From NCBI GenBank assembly GCA_023014485.1, contig JAJOZX010012077.1, positions 1 to 64,000 on the forward strand: a stretch of 64,000 bases of DNA, given 5' to 3'. Positions within the stretch are counted from its first letter, which is position 1, and the number at the start of each line of letters is the position of its first letter. The notes beneath the pieces are model-generated. The model searched no databases. It was not told where the DNA came from and saw only the letters and a program-made list of their open reading frames with translations. Shown in pieces: positions 49,801-62,396 of the stretch. Made by a program: the position numbers and the translations under genes. The DNA comes from Bathynomus jamesi (Eukaryota; Arthropoda; Malacostraca; Isopoda; Cirolanidae).

Positions 49801-51919
49801 GTAACACAGAGTTAATTTCAAAGAGAGTTAATTTCAAACTGAGTTAATTTCAAGAGAGTTAATTTCAGTTATTTTCACTGTTATATTCAGTATAGAATAA
49901 TTTTATTTTATGTACCTTCCCGTACATTCGAGATGAAATATTGTTTACATTTTTTTTATTTTTTGTTTGCAAATTTTTTTCAATTACTGAATTGAATTGA
50001 CTTGCAAATTAAGAGAGAGAGAGTTTACAGAGAGTTTAGAGAGAGTTTATAGTTATAGATTTACTTGAAGCAGTTTCAAGTTCCATTTTCAGTTTTCAGA
50101 GTTTCAGTTGGTTGTAACCAAAAGGGACAACCAAACCCCAGAGATTTATAAAGATACTTGAAGTAATTTTGAAGTCATTTTTTTTAAGTCATTTTTTTTA
50201 AGTCATTTTTTGAAGTCAGAAGGTTGCACCAAGAGGGTCAACCAAAACAGAGGTTAATCGTCTCCACTTGAATAGAGATCAAGTGCAGTCATTTTCCATT
50301 TTCAGTTAATCTTGACAAGCGTTCAAGTTAGACAGTTTAAGTTTCAAAATACTTGACAAGCGTTCAAGTTAGTTTAAGTTTCAGAATACTTGACAAGCGT
50401 TCAAGTTAGACAGTTAAGTTTCATTTTCAGGTTCAGAATACTTGACAGAGTTCAAGTCAGAGTTTTATTTGAAGTGAGAGAGTTTTATTTGAAGTGAGAG
50501 AGTTTTATTTGAAGTGAGTAGAGAGAGTTTTATTTGAAGTCAGAGAGTTTTATTTGAAGTCAGAGAGTTTTATTTGAAGTCAGAGAGTTTTATTTGAAGT
50601 CAGAGAGTTTTATTTGAAGTCAGAGAGTTTTATTTGAAGTCAGAGAGTTTATTTGAAGTCAGAGAGTTTTATTTGAAGTCAGAGAGTTTTATTTGAAGTC
50701 AGAGAGTTTTATTTCAAGTCAGAGAGTTTTATTTGAAGTCAGAGTGTTTTGTTTGAAGTCAGAGTGTTTTGTTTGAAGTCAGAGTGTTTTGTTTTAAGTC
50801 AGAGTGTTTTGTTTTAAGTCAGTTTCTGTTAGTTTCAAATACCCATTCATTTCAATGCAGTCAATTGAATTCAACTTTTTCTTTGTAAGTTAAGAGAATT
50901 TAATTTAAGAAAAATGTAATTTTAGAATTTCATGCAACCTTTTTTTTGTGTTGCAAAAGAGAATTAAATTCAACCTGAATTGACCGGGTTGCGGCTTTGG
51001 TTTAACCTTTTCTTTGTTTGTAAGACGGAAATTCACCGATTTGTCTTTCCCTTTTCATGCATTGTTACGGATATAAATATATACTTATGTAATTTATTAT
51101 TTGTGCAAAGGTTGTATCGTAATGTATATGAGGAAGATGCCGTCCCTCCGTTTTGTTTCAACTCTTTTAATTTTTGTTCTAAGTAGTGTGACAAGCAATC
51201 TTTTAAAAAAAAAAAAAAAAAAGCAAAGTGCTCACGAAAAACGTAATTGTCAATTTCAGACATATACCCCCTGCTAAGTCACTCAATTCCCCCGTATGAT
51301 CCACATACCCTAAATTTCAGTTGTTTGTTCTTTTTTGTCATTTAATTTTAATAAAACTTCTACACAATAAAACGTATGTATTTATCATATGCAAACAAGT
51401 TTCAGACTAAAATATCAAATAATTCAAAATTCTATCAACATTTAACGAAAGAGTATAATTTTTCTACTTAACATGCAAAAAATTATTAAACCTTTTTAAT
51501 ATTTTTTTTTATTATATAAAAATAATTTTTAATGTAAAATTTACCTGAGATTATTAAAAGAAAAGATTGTTCGAAATGCTTCCTTCCATTTCAATAACTT
51601 TTTTATTCTTGGCCGAAACTCATCTATGGCTCGATTTACTTTTATTTTTTAGAATATTATAAAATTGTATTTAGCTCGTTGAAATGCATAATTGATTCAT
51701 ATTTTAATTTGTATTTTTATTTTTCTTTTGTTCTATTAATCCTGAGTAACTGTCCTTAAATTGTTATTGTACCATTTGTAAGGTATCAAACGAAAATTAT
51801 AGTCAAATTGACATACTACTACACTATATGGTTATGAATTTTAGTAGTCGAATTTAATTGTGTGTCGAAATTCAATTTTAAAACCGTGAGAGTTACTGTC
51901 ATTACTCGTAAGGTCTTCT
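46767..51919 (+). repeat. Tandem unit U9, type B
   Basis: A 5153-bp type-B unit. B block at 47174-47452. Minisatellites: 14-bp 49284-49388, 15-17-bp 49741-49868, T-rich 50159-50218, inverted-repeat family 50311-50457, 20-bp 50455-50822. A unique junction GTGAGTAGAGAGAG near 50516 marks a local rearrangement in the 20-bp tract. The minus-strand frame of 150 codons in U2 is cut to 109 codons here (49386-49715) by a small deletion near 49734. Confidence 0.95.
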
Positions 51920-52001
51920 AAGTACGTCTTTTTTTTATTACCTTAATACGTGTAACTGATTTAATTAAATACTTAAATACTAAATTGAACTTAAAGTATT
52001 T

Positions 52002-52042
<41 letters not shown>

Positions 52043-55000
52043 CAATAATTGATTTAAACTTAAAAGATTTTATAACCCTAAACCCATCTTAAATTATTAT
52101 ATATTATTTTTAAACTTTGTTCATTCAAAAACCTTCCAAATCCCTACACATACACACGCATGTATGCGCACTATATATATATATTTGCAAACCTTATGCT
52201 AAAATCATTGGATGTCACAATAAACTATTTCATAGCGTGTAAGTGCTAACTATGCTATTTATATAGTCCTACGCATTTTTGCTTACTATATATAAATTTT
52301 TGCTCAGGCACTTATTCAGTTACTTGAATAAGTTACATAAGAAACCAAAATCGCATAAGCGAGTTTTGGATAGAATTTCGATTTGTACGTCTTTATTCAT
52401 TCCTGTATTTTTCTAATCCATCTTTTCTAATAATGACTTATACACTGTGACGTCACAAAATAACTTTGTTCTCTTTACGTTTCCCATACTTTGTACACTG
52501 AATCACGTTCTTAGTATTTGGACCTCTTCCGTATTCAATGTATGGTAAATTCTTTAGTAATAATGTTGTGGTGTTATGTAGTATAAATATCATTATTCAA
52601 CCATACTCATTCTTACATTCATGTTCTTTCTTGACCGCTATCCTTTATTAATTTTATTACTTATTCATTCATCTACCTATTGTCTACTTATGCCATATCA
52701 ACTTATCAGCCTATGTTTACGCGTGTCTATATTACGCACACAACCTATTGTGTGACGAATGATATGTGTACACTACTGTGTGCAGTCGTACATGTCTATT
52801 GACGATCATGATTACGTACATGTATTCTTTTTACGTTTTATTTTCTTTTATTATTTCACATCCCGCATTGAACTCAAAAATGCTGAGTTAAGTTATAAAA
52901 TTCCACTCACTACGACAGAATCGAGGGCCTCAAAGATAAAATACCTCCGTTCGCTCTGATTTCAAATTCATAACATATTATAGCATATTATTTCATAAAT
53001 AAATTATCTCGTATGTGCCATGTACTTTGTATTATATTTAACATCTTAATTGTCTATTAATATGAAACACTGAAAAAAAAAAAAAAGTTATAGCAACTGC
53101 TTAATTGTAATTAGCTGTAATACTTTAATTTAATATAACGTAATGTACTTTAATGAAGATGTAATTGGTAGTAACTTGTAATGTACTTCATTGGAACTGT
53201 AATTAAATGTAATGATTTAATTTATAATGTAAGAATGTACTTTAAAATGGAAGTGTAATTAAACAATAAGTAAATGTGAAGTAATCCATAATTGTAATCG
53301 TAATTGTAATGAACCAAAATTAATACGTACTCAGTCGTGTACTTAATTTGTACTTATATGTACTATTACGAAATGATATCGCCTTCATAAATGTAGACTC
53401 GGCGAAAAATACAAATTAGTGTTTGTTATTTTATTTTTATTTTTTTAAATTTTTATTTTGCAATCTTTTAAAACATTTGATCATGTGTTTAAAAAGGGGG
53501 GAAATTTAACCTTTAACTGTCCTCCCCCAAAACATTTAAGTTCAGCTATATTATACATGTATTTGTAAAATTACAGCACTTCTTCATTGCACTTCTTAAT
53601 TAGACTTCAGATTAGCATTTCATTAGGACTCCTTTGTTAGCAGCCTCGCTGCGCGGAGGGGGCAGAGGCCCCTTGCCTTCTTAATATTTTTAGATTCCGG
53701 CCTGAGCCATGGTCGAAAGACGTCGAACCTCTACCCCTGTAAATTCAGAGTACTAACTGTAATTTTTGAGAAGTAAACCACAGTAAAAGAAGTTTTTTTT
53801 ATCTTTTTCCTTCGAGCCTTGTTCTCTTCAGGAACTCAGTCAGTTAAGTCGACAAGTTATAAAAGAAAAGTCGATAATTTTAGTATCAGAGAAAGTATCA
53901 GAGTATTATAAAAAGAGAAGAATTAAAAATTGGCGACCCTTTGCCCAAATTAAGAGACAACCCAAGCACCATAGAAGATATTGGCTAACAGTCTGGCGAG
54001 TCTGTAACCAAGGGTTTAACAGAGTGGCGACCCACCATTTAAGGCGACCGAAAAGAATTATACTGTAGAATGTTATAGAAGAAATATCCGTTGCAGCCTC
54101 CTAACCAGAACCCCCGTCGATCCGAACCGACTCAGGGCCATAAAAGAGGGGGGTTAACAACTGGCGACCCTGCCCCAGGATAAGAAGAAGATTTTAACCA
54201 GAAGATTTTAACCAGAAAATTTTAACAAGAAGATTTTAACCAGAAGATTTTAACCAGAAGATTTTAACCAGAAGATTTTAACCAGAACATTTTAACCAGA
54301 AGATTTTAACCAAAAGATTTTAACCAAAAGATTTTAACCAAAAGATTTTAACCAGAAGATTTTAACCAGAAGATTTTAACCAGAAGATTTTAACCAGAAG
54401 ATTTTAACCAGAAGATTTTAACCAGAAGATTTTAACCAGAAGATTTTAACCAGATTTTAACCAGAAGATTTTAACCAGAAGATTTTAACCAGAAGATTTT
54501 AACCAGAAGATTTTAAGAGGAGGCCACTCTTTGGCCAAGATAGAAATTACCCTGCATCTGGATAAAACCAGTTGACCGGCGTGTCACGCCTTCTAGTTCG
54601 TAAAATCCACCTTTGAACCAGTGTGTCACGACTCCAAGTTCTCCACGCCTAGTTTTCATCCAAGAAGTAGCCAGGAAGACGTCTTCAGGACACGTCTCAA
54701 GGATTTCCCCATAGAAAATTTTGTTAAGTACAGTTTGTTTTTTTAAGTAATTTATAAACACTTGAAAAGTCTGTATTATAACAGTTAATATTTAGTATCA
54801 AACTAGATTTAACACAAAACACAGTGAACATTTCAGACACCAGTGATACATTTTTTTTAGTGAAAGTAATTGTAACAGAGTTAATTGTAACACAGAGTTA
54901 ATTGTAACACAGAGTTAATTGTAACACAGAGTCAAAGAGAGTTAATTTCAAAGAGAGTTAATTTCAAGAGAGTTAATTTCAGTTATTTTCACTGTTATAT

Positions 55001-57017
55001 TCAGTATAGAATAATTTTATTTTATGTACCTTCCCGTACATTCGAGATGAAATATTGTTTACATTTTTTTTATTTTTTGTTTGCAAATTTTTTTTGAATT
55101 ACTGAATTGAATTGACATGCAAATTAGAGAGAGAGAGAGTTTACAGAGAGTTTAGAGAGAGTTTATAGAGTTATAGATTTACTTGAAGCAGTTTCAAGTT
55201 CCATTTTCAGTTTTCAGACAGTTTCAGTTGGTTGTAACCAAAAGGGACAACCAAATCCCAGAGATTTATAAAGATACGTCATTTTTTTGAAGTCGTCATT
55301 TTTTTGAAGTCGTCATTTTTTTGAAGTCATTTTTTTGAAATCATTTTTTTGAAGTCATTTTTTTGAAGTCATTTTTTTAAAGTCATTTTTTTGAAGTCAT
55401 TTTTTTGAAGTCATTTTTTTGAAGACATTTTTTTGAAGACATTTTTTTGAAGACATTTTTTTGAAGTCATTTTTTTAAGTCATTTTTTTAAGTCAGAAGG
55501 TTGCACCAAGAGGGTCAACCAAAACAGAGGTTAATCGTCTCCACTTGAATAGAGATCAAGTGCAGTCATTTTCCATTTTCAGTTAATCTTTACTTGACAA
55601 GCGTTCAAGTTAGACAGTTTAAGTTTCAGAATACTTGACAAGCGTTCAAGTTAGACAGTTAAGTTTCATTTTCAGGTTCAGAATACTTGACAGAGTTCAA
55701 GTCAGAGTTTTATTTGAAGTCAGAGAGTTTTATTTGAAGTGAGAGAGTTTTATTTGAAGTGAGAGAGTTTTATTTGAAGTCAGAGAGTTTTATTTGAAGT
55801 CAGAGAGTTTTATTTGAAGTCAGAGAGTTTTATTTGAAGTCAGAGAGTTTTATTTGAAGTCAGAGAGTTTTATTTGAAGTCAGAGTGTTTTGTTTGAAGT
55901 CAGAGTGTTTTGTTTTAAGTCAGTTTCTGTTAGTTTCAAATACCCATTCATTTCAATGCAGTCAATTGAATTCAACTTTTTCTTTGTAAGTTAAGAGAAT
56001 TTAATTTAAGAAAAATGTAATTTTAGAATTTCATGCAACCTTTTTTTTGTGTTGTAAAAGAGAATTAAATTCAACCTGAATTGACCGGGTTGCGGCTTTG
56101 GTTTAACCTTTTCTTTGTTTGTAAGACGGAAATTCACCGATTTGTCTTTCCCTTTTCATGCATTGTTACGGATATAAATATATACTTATGTAATTTATTA
56201 TTTGTGCAAAGGTTGTATCGTAATGTATATGAGGAAGATGCCGTCCCTCCGTTTTGTTTCAACTCTTTTAATTTTTGTTCTAAGTAGTGTGACAAGCAAT
56301 CTTTTAAAAAAAAAAAAAAAAAGGAAAGTGCTCACGAAAAACGTAATTGTCAATTTCAGACATATACCCCCTGCTTAGTCACTCAATTCCCCCGTATGCC
56401 ACATACCCTAAATTTCAGTTGTTTGTTCTTTTTTGTCATTTAATTTTAATAAAACTTCTACACAATAAAACGTATGTATTTATCATATGCAAACAAGTTT
56501 CAGACTAAAATATCAAATAATTCAAAATTCTATCAACATTTAACGAAAGAGTATAATTTTTCTACTTAACATGCAAAAAATTATTAAACCTTTTAATATT
56601 TTTTTTTATTATATAAAAATAATTTTTAATGTAAAATTTACCTGAGATTATTAAAAGAAAAGATTGTTCGAAATGCTTCCTTCCATTTCAATAACTTTTT
56701 TATTCTTGGCCGAAACTCATCTATGGCTCGATTTACTTTTATTTTTTAGAATATTATAAAATTGTATTTAGCTCGTTGAAATGCATAATTGATTCATATT
56801 TTTAATTTGTATTTTTATTTTTCTTTTGTTCTATTAATCCTGAGTAACTGTCCTTAAATTGTTATTGTACCATTTGTAAGGTATCAAACGAAAATTATAG
56901 TCAAATTGACATACTACTACACTATATGGTTATGAATTTTAGTAGTCGAATTTAATTGTGTGTCGAAATTCAATTTTAAAACCGTGAGAGTTACTGTCAT
57001 TACTCGTAAGGTCTTCT
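51920..57017 (+). repeat. Tandem unit U10, type A mosaic without Tc1 (empty site)
   Basis: A 5098-bp unit with type-A markers from its start through the 14-bp tract (54186-54516, A-type variant order) and at GTGTTGTAAAAG and GGAAAGTGCTC. Type-B markers appear at CAAATACCC (near 55936), CCCGTATG (near 56393), CCATTTCAATAAC (near 56685) and GTTCTATTAATCC (near 56827). The 20-bp tract 55700-55922 is uninterrupted. By aligning the right-hand variants, the TA used by Tc1 in other units corresponds to 55851-55852. The T-rich tract (55278-55495) has a unique GTCGTCATTTT variant. Confidence 0.95.
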
Positions 57018-57098
57018 AAGTACGTCTTTTTTTATTACCTTAATACGTGTAACTGATTTAATTAAATACTTAAATACTAACTTGAACTTAAAGGATTT

Positions 57099-57142
<44 letters not shown>

Positions 57143-60100
57143 CAATAATTGACTTAAACTTAAAAGATTTTATAACCCTAAACCCATCTTAAATTATTAT
57201 ATATTATTTTTAAACTTTGTTCATTCAAAAACCTTCCAAATCCCAACACATACACACGATGTATGCGCACTATATATATATGCAAACCTTATGCTAAAAT
57301 CATTGGATGTCACAATAAACTATTTCATAGCGTGTAAGTGCTAACTATGCTATTTATATAGTCCTACGCATTTTTGCTTACTAATATAAATTTTTGCTCA
57401 GGCACTTATTCAGTTACTTGAACAATCCTATCAGCTAATCTGTCCCTCGAAATTGTAAAATACACACTTGACCACAGGTCTATACATCATCCATTACATA
57501 ATTCGATTTTTTATCTACAATAGTCAATAAAATTAGTTATCAATTGTATTATATTGTATTATATTATTGTATTAATACCATTTAGGGGGGGAAATACTGT
57601 AAAAAGGAACAATGAACAATTCCTACACCATCATTATATGGATTCATTGTCTTCATGCAGAACTTATGTTCGTATAGTTATATGTTCGAATGTCCATTTT
57701 TACATAAGAAACCAAAATCGCATAAGCGAGTTTTGGATAGAATTTCGATTTGTACGTCTTTATTCATTCCTTTATTTTTCTAATCCATCTTTTCTAATAA
57801 TGACTTATACACTATGACGTCACAAAATAACTTTGTTCTCTTTACGTTTCCCATACTTTGTACACTGAATCACGTTCTTAGTATTTGGACATCTTCCGTA
57901 TTCAGTGTATGGTAAATTCTTTAGTATAATGTTGTGGTGTTATGTAGTAAAATATCATTATTCAACCATACTCATTCTTACATTCATGTTCTTTCTTGAC
58001 CGCTATCCTTTATTAATTTTATTACTTATTCATTCATCTACCTATTGTCTACTTATGCCCTATCAACTTATCAGCCTATGTTTACGCGTGTCTATATTAC
58101 GCACACAACCTATTGTGTGACGAATGATATGTATACACTACTGTGTGCAGTCGTACATGTCTATTGACGATCATGATTACGTACATGTATTCTTTTTACG
58201 TTTTATTTTCTTTTATTATTTCACATCCCGCATTGAACTCAAAAAATGCTGAGTTAAGTTATAAAATTCCACTCACTACGACAGAATCGAGGGCCTCAAA
58301 GATAAAATACCTCCGTTCGCTCTGATTTCAAATTCATAACATATTATAGCATATTATTTCATAAATAAATTATCTCGTATGTGCCATGTACTTTGTATTA
58401 TATTTAACATCTTAATTGTCTATTAATATGAAACACTGAAAAAAAAAAAAAAAGTTATAGTAACTGCTTAATTGTAATTAGCTGTAATACTTTAATTTAA
58501 TATAACGTAATGTACTTTAATGAAGCTGTAATTGGTAGTAACTTGTAATGTACTTCATTGGAACTGTAATTAAATGTAATGATTTAATTTATAATGTAAG
58601 AATGTACTTTAAAATGGAAGTGTAATTAAACAATAAGTAAATGTGTAGTAATCCATAATTGTAATTGTAATGAACCAAAATTAATACGTACTCAGTCGTG
58701 TACTTAATTTGTACTATATATGTACTATTACGAAATGATATCGCCTTCATAAATGTAGACTCGGCGAAAAATACAAATTAGTGTTTGTTGTTTTATTTTT
58801 TTTTTTAAATTTTTATTTTGCAATCTTTTAAAACATTTGATCATGTGTTTAAAAAGGGGGGAAATTTAACCTTTAACTGTCCTCCCCCCAAAACATTTAA
58901 GTTCAGCTATATTATACATGTATTTGTAAAATTACAGCACTTCTTCATTGCACTTCTTAATTAGACTTCAGATTAGCATTTCATTAGGACTCCTTTGTTA
59001 GCAGCCTCGCTGCGCGGAGGGGGCAGAGGCCCCTTGCCTTCTTAATATTTTAGATTCCGGCCTGAGCCATGGTCGAAAGACGTCGAACCTCTACCCCTGT
59101 AAATTCAGAGTACTAACTGTAATTTTTGAGAAGTAAACCACAGTAAAGAAGTTTTTTTTATCTTTTTCCTTCGAGCCTTGTTCTCTTCAGGAACTCAGTC
59201 AGTTAAGTCGAGAAGTTATAAAAGAAAGTCGATAATTTTAGTATCAGAGAAAGTATCAGAGTATTATAAAAAGAGAAGAATTAAAAATTGGCGACCCTTT
59301 GCCCAAATTAAGAGACAACCCAAGCACCATAGAAGATATTGGCTAACAGTCTGGCGAGTCTGTAACCAAGGGTTTAACAGAGTGGCGACCCACCATTTAA
59401 GGCGACGGAAAAGAATTATACTGTAGAATGTTATAGAAGAAATATCCGTTGCAGCCTCCTAACCAGAATCCCCGTCGATCCGAACCGACTCAGGGCCATA
59501 AAAAGGGTGTTAACAACTGGCGACCCTGCCCAGGATAAGAAGAAGATTTTAACCAGAAGATTTTAACCAGAAAATTTTAACAAGAAGATTTTAACCAGAA
59601 GATTTTAACCAGAAGATTTTAACCAGAAGATTTTAACCAGAAGATTTTAACCAAAGATTTTAACCAAAATTTTAACCAAAAGATTTTAACCAAAAGATTT
59701 TAACCAGAAGATTTTAACCAGAAGATTTTAACCAGAAGATTTAAACCAAAGATTTTAACCAGAAGATTTTAACCAGAGATTTAACCAGAAGATTTTAACC
59801 AGAAGATTTTAACCAGAAGATTTTAACCAGAAGATTTTTAAGAGGAGGCCACTCTTTGGCCAAGATAGAAATTACCCTGCATCTGGATAAAACCAGTTGA
59901 CCGGCGTTTCACGCCTTCTAGTTCGTAACATCCACCTTTGAACCGGTGTGTCACGACTCCAAGTTCTCCACGCCTAGTTTTCATCCAAGAAGTAGCCAGG
60001 AAGACGCTTCAGGACCGTCTCAAGGATTTCCCCATATAAAATTTTGTTAAGTACAGTTTGTTTTTTTAAGTAATTTATAAACACTTGAAAGTCTGTATTA

Positions 60101-62271
60101 TAACAGTTAATATTAGTATCAAACTAGATTTAACACAAAACACAGTGAACATTTCAGACACCAGTGATACATTTTTTTTAGTGAAAGTAATTGTAACAGA
60201 GTTAATTGTAACACAGATAGTTAATTGTAACACAGATAGTTAATTGTAACACAGAGTTAATTGTAACACAGAGTTAATTGTAACACAGAATCAAAGAGAG
60301 TTAATTTCAAAGAGAGTTAATTTCAAGAGAGTTAATTTCAGTTATTTTCACTGTTATATTCAGTATAGAATAATTTTATTTTATGTACCTTCCCGTACAT
60401 TCGAGATGAAATATTGTTTACATTTTTTTTATTTTTTGTTTGCAAATTTTTTTTGAATTACTGAATTGAATTGACATGCAAATTAAGAGAGAGAGAGTTT
60501 ACAGAGAGTTTAGAGAGAGTTTATAGAGTTATAGATTTACTTGAAGCAGTTTCAAGTTCCATTTTCAGTTTTCAGACAGTTTCAGTTGGTTGTAACCAAA
60601 AGGGACAACCAAACCCCAGAGATTTATAAAGATACTTGGTCTTTTTTTTGAAGTAATTTTTTTGAAGTAATTTTTTTGAAGTCATTTTTGAAGTCATTTT
60701 TTTGAAAGCACATTTTTTTGAAGACATTTTTTTGAAGTCATTTTTTTAAGTCATTTTTTTAAGTCAGAAGGTTGCACCAAGAGGGTCAACCAAAACAGAG
60801 GTTAATCGTCTCCACTTGAATAGAGATCAAGTGCAGTCATTTTCCATTTTCAGTTAATCTTTACTTGACAAGCGTTCAAGTTAGACAGTTTAAGTTTCAG
60901 AATACTTGACAAGCGTTCAAGTTAGACAGTTAAGTTTCATTTTCAGGTTCAGAATACTTGACAGAGTTCAAGTCAGAGTTTTATTTGAAGTCAGAGAGTT
61001 TTATTTGAAGTGAGAGAGTTTTATTTGAAGTGAGAGAGTTTTATTTGAAGTCAGAGAGTTTTATTTTGAAGTCAGAGAGTTTTATTTGAAGTCAGAGAGT
61101 TTTTTTGAAGTCAGAGGTTTTGAAGTCAGATGTTTTTTTGAAGTCAGATTTTATTTGAAGTCAGATTTTGTTTAAGTCAGTCTGTTAGTTTCAAACCCAT
61201 TCATTTCAATGCAGTCAATTGAATTCAACTTTTTCTTTGTAAGTTAAGAGAATTTAATTTAAGAAAAATGTAATTTTAGAATTTCATGCAACCTTTTTTT
61301 GTGTTGTAAAAGAGAATTAAATTCAACCTGAATTGACCGGGTTGCGGCTTTGGTTTAACCTTTTCTTTGTTTGTAAGACGGAAATTCACCGATTTGTCTT
61401 TCCCTTTTCATGCATTGTTACGGATATAAATATATACTTATGTAATTTATTATTTGTGCAAAGGTTGTATCGTAATGTATATGAGGAAGATGCCGTCCCT
61501 CCGTTTTGTTTCAACTCTTTTAATTTTTGTTCTAAGTAGTGTGACAAGCAATCTTTTAAAAAAAAAAAAAAAAGGAAAGTGCTCACGAAAAACGTAATTG
61601 TCAATTTCAGACATATACCCCCTGCTTAGTCACTCAATTCCCCCTTATGATCCACATACCCTAAATTTCAGTTGTTTGTTCTTTTTTGTCATTTAATTTT
61701 AATAAAACTTCTACACAATAAAACGTATGTATTTATCATATGCAAACAAGTTTCAGACTAAAATATCAAATAATTCAAAATTCTATCAACATTTAACGAA
61801 AGAGTATAATTTTTCTACTTAACATGCAAAAAATTATTAAACCTTTTTAATATTTTTTTTTATTATATAAAAATAATTTTTAATGTAAAATTTACCTGAG
61901 ATTATTAAAAGAAAAGATTGTTCGAAATGCTTCCTTCCATTACAATAACTTTTTTATTCTTGGCCGAAACTCATCTATGGCTCGATTTACTTTTATTTTT
62001 TAGAATATTATAAAATTGTATTTAGCTCGTTGAAATGCATAATTGATTCATATTTTTAATTTGTATTTTTATTTTTCTTTTGTTCAATTAATCCTGAGTA
62101 ACTGTCCTTAAATTGTTATTGTACCATTTGTAAGGTATCAAACGAAAATTATAGTCAAATTGACATACTACTACACTATATGGTTATGAATTTTAGTAGT
62201 CGAATTTAATTGTGTGTCGAAATTCAATTTTAAAACCGTGAGAGTTACTGTCATTACTCGTAAGGTCTTCT
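57018..62271 (+). repeat. Tandem unit U11, B-to-A chimera without Tc1, most diverged
   Basis: A 5254-bp unit. The left part is type B (block 57423-57710, GGACATCTTCC, GAAGCTG, the short TGTAATTGTAATG). From GCAATCTTTT near 58820 onward all markers are type A (AACCTTTAAC, GCTGCGCGGAGG, long 14-bp tract 59541-59840, GGAAAGTGCTC, CCATTACAATAAC). The switch lies between about 58674 and 58820. No Tc1 is present. It has more substitutions and indels than any other unit, including a damaged TATA box near 57947 and a shortened, irregular 20-bp tract (60970-61180). Confidence 0.95.
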
Positions 62272-62360
62272 AAGTACGTCTTTTTTTTATTACCTTAATA
62301 CGTGTAACTGATTTAATTAAATACTTAAATACTAAATTGAACTTAAAGTATTTTATAATA

Positions 62361-62396
<36 letters not shown>

